A stretch of DNA of 6,374 bases from Candidatus Tariuqbacter arcticus (GTDB taxonomy: Bacteria; Electryoneota; Tariuqbacteria; Tariuqbacterales; Tariuqbacteraceae). Made by a program: the position numbers and the translations under genes. Position 1 is the stretch's first letter; every line of letters starts with the position of its first letter. Under the pieces are notes generated by a model that was not told where the DNA came from, did not search any database, and saw only the letters and a program-made list of their open reading frames with translations. The stretch covers positions 1 through 6,374 of the forward strand of contig JABMRZ010000142.1 of assembly GCA_013202315.1 (NCBI GenBank), given 5' to 3'. This document shows, piece after piece, positions 5,155-6,374 of the stretch.

Positions 5155-6258
5155 TCAACCGCTCGCTTTTATAATCGAATCGACCTGATCAGCAAGCTCC
5201 TCCAGATCCATATCCGCCGATTTAACGATGTATTTGGATACACCAAACGATTTGGCATCCATCACATCATCCAGCTCCTGCGAACTGGTCAACATAACTA
5301 CCGGTATTTGGGCTGTGTCCTTGTTGCGTTTCAGCCTGCGGAGGACAGTTAGACCGTCAATATAAGGCATATTCAGGTCGAGCATTATCAAATCCGGCTT
5401 CTGCCTGAAAGCCCTGTCCACCACTTCCTTGCCATCGTTGAAAGTAAAACACTGAAACCCGTGTCGAGATAAAATCTTGGAAAGCATATTAGTAACTAAA
5501 ACCTCGTCATCGACGATGAATATCTTTTTCTTCGTTTCTAACGATGGTTTGCGCAAAATCCCCGGACGTCTGAATTCAGATTTATCATCAATTTCAGGAT
5601 TGACAAAGCCCTTTATCTCACAATAGCGTGTTTCGATGAATTGACTCAATTTCATCTGCCCTTCTGCGCCGATCTCTTCTATTTCCATCCGGTAATCATA
5701 TTTTTGCTCCCGAAACAGCCTGCCGATGAAATTGATTCTACTCTCCCTCATAGTGAAGACTACTTCCCGTATTGGTAAACCCTCCTTGGGAAATTTCATA
5801 TATTGAACCGACAGCTTGAAATATAAATTGCGCAGATTGAGCCTGACTACCTTCACATTCAACTTCTGCGAACCGAGCAGGAAATTTATGTAAATATCAT
5901 CTGCCGATTTAGGCTCGATATCATAGAAACTCGACTTCCGTTGTATCGCCTTTGGGGTACTGAATATGTGAGCTGAGGCGCCTTTAAAAGTCGTGGGTTT
6001 TATATAATTCATACTCAATTCAATCAGATTGATTATCCCCGCCTGACAATCGCTGTGCTTAAAAATATAAGTCTCCTTGGCTGTGAGAAACTTGTCTCCG
6101 TATTTGGGCACAATTTGGTCAACGATAACGCTACCGGAATTCTGGTCAAAATGGAGTATTCTGGTAGAAAACCACTCCTCCCCAATCCGAACTTCGGAAT
6201 CTGTTGAAGATGATATAACTTCTTTAACAGCTTCTATTCCAACATCTTTTTTTGACAT
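5155..6258 (-). CDS. YcgR/PilZ-like protein with C-terminal response-regulator receiver domain
   Basis: A 367-residue soluble protein. Residues about 20-105 look like a YcgR-type N-terminal beta domain, and about 105-220 like a divergent PilZ barrel (QRKSSFYDIE at 106-115; GQMKLSQFIETRYCEIKG at 200-217). The usual c-di-GMP motifs, RxxxR and D/NxSxxG, are not intact: QRKSSF and RLNLRNLYF (139-147) stand where they would be expected. A linker (220-243) leads to a complete receiver domain (245-365) with acidic pair Asp250-Asp251, phospho-acceptor Asp294 in LIMLDLNMP, Thr324 and Lys346. REC at the C-terminus is the reverse of most response regulators. No DNA-binding domain or partner kinase is present. 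The likely role is phosphorylation-controlled signalling, perhaps in motility or surface behaviour; this is inferred. The REC call is near certain, PilZ moderate. The ATG at 6258 has no clear Shine-Dalgarno. Confidence 0.88.
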   Translation of the reverse strand: MSKKDVGIEAVKEVISSSTDSEVRIGEEWFSTRILHFDQNSGSVIVDQIVPKYGDKFLTAKETYIFKHSDCQAGIINLIELSMNYIKPTTFKGASAHIFSTPKAIQRKSSFYDIEPKSADDIYINFLLGSQKLNVKVVRLNLRNLYFKLSVQYMKFPKEGLPIREVVFTMRESRINFIGRLFREQKYDYRMEIEEIGAEGQMKLSQFIETRYCEIKGFVNPEIDDKSEFRRPGILRKPSLETKKKIFIVDDEVLVTNMLSKILSRHGFQCFTFNDGKEVVDRAFRQKPDLIMLDLNMPYIDGLTVLRRLKRNKDTAQIPVVMLTSSQELDDVMDAKSFGVSKYIVKSADMDLEELADQVDSIIKASG

Positions 6259-6294
6259 AATTATGCTTATTTAATAATTTTATTATCGATATTA

Positions 6295-6322
6295 AATATA
6301 ACAACTTCTTAATTATTTTCAA
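6295..6322 (-). promoter_or_regulatory. Candidate sigma-70-type promoter of the PilZ-REC gene
   Basis: Read on the minus strand, TTGAAA (6317-6322) and TATATT (6295-6300) are separated by 16 bp, close to consensus. Transcription would start near 6288, giving a leader of about 30 nt. The region is very AT-rich, so chance matches are easy; no extended -10 is visible. Confidence 0.45.
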
Positions 6323-6348
6323 GTTTTATAGGCGCTTATTGCGTCAAC

Positions 6349-6368
6349 ATCGACAAAAAATTGTCGAT
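6349..6368. repeat. Perfect 8-bp inverted repeat upstream of PilZ-REC gene
   Basis: ATCGACAA (6349-6356) and TTGTCGAT (6361-6368) flank AAAA. The centre lies about 36 bp upstream of the candidate -35 box, a usual place for an activator or operator site. A T-run after the stem is missing on both strands, so it does not look like a terminator. The half-site TCGATATT recurs at 6286-6293 and 6364-6371. Confidence 0.6.
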
Positions 6369-6374
6369 ATTTCA

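Noticed and set aside
1..6374. Defence, phage or mobile system
   Set aside because: All six genes belong to housekeeping or signalling families; no transposase, integrase, nuclease, toxin or reverse-transcriptase motif was seen on either strand.

Overview
This is a compact bacterial chromosome segment with six confident protein genes, short intergenic gaps and mostly recognisable ribosome-binding sites. Base composition is close to balanced in the genes and AT-rich in the gaps. The protein families are widespread, so they do not fix a taxon. The style (lipid kinase, orphan PilZ-type response regulator, short tandem repeats between genes) would suit an uncultured Gram-negative-type lineage, but this is a weak inference. 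I see no mobile element, CRISPR array, tRNA, rRNA or defence system.

Positions 1-135 hold a very regular array: fourteen 7-bp units that form two copies of a 49-bp higher-order repeat. It lies directly in front of a two-gene unit. The first gene is a YegS/BmrU-type diacylglycerol (lipid) kinase (136-1020). The second is a fold-type I PLP aminotransferase (about 1017-2102) whose best start appears to be an ATA codon overlapping the kinase stop. A stem-loop (2128-2148) and an intrinsic terminator (2207-2236) close this unit.

A second + strand unit follows: a UPF0316-like membrane protein with DUF5698 and DUF2179 domains (2293-2883), a CPA2/Kef-type cation:proton antiporter with two C-terminal CBS domains (about 2927-4624), and a PTS EIIA (fructose/mannitol/Ntr-type) domain protein (4621-5076). 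The last two are translationally coupled, which suggests a membrane transporter controlled both by nucleotide (CBS) and by EIIA phosphorylation state. The antiporter seems to start at CTG, and it carries Asn-Asn where relatives usually have an Asp-containing ion-binding pair.

The 3' end of this unit runs into a second heptamer repeat, starting exactly at the EIIA stop codon, and then into nested, mutually exclusive hairpins. Converging on it from the minus strand is a 367-residue protein with a YcgR/PilZ-like N-terminal half and a C-terminal response-regulator receiver domain (5155-6258). A plausible promoter and a perfect inverted repeat lie upstream of it. The most unusual points are the two heptamer arrays, the two non-canonical starts, the Asn-Asn antiporter site, and the reversed PilZ-REC architecture with degenerate c-di-GMP motifs.
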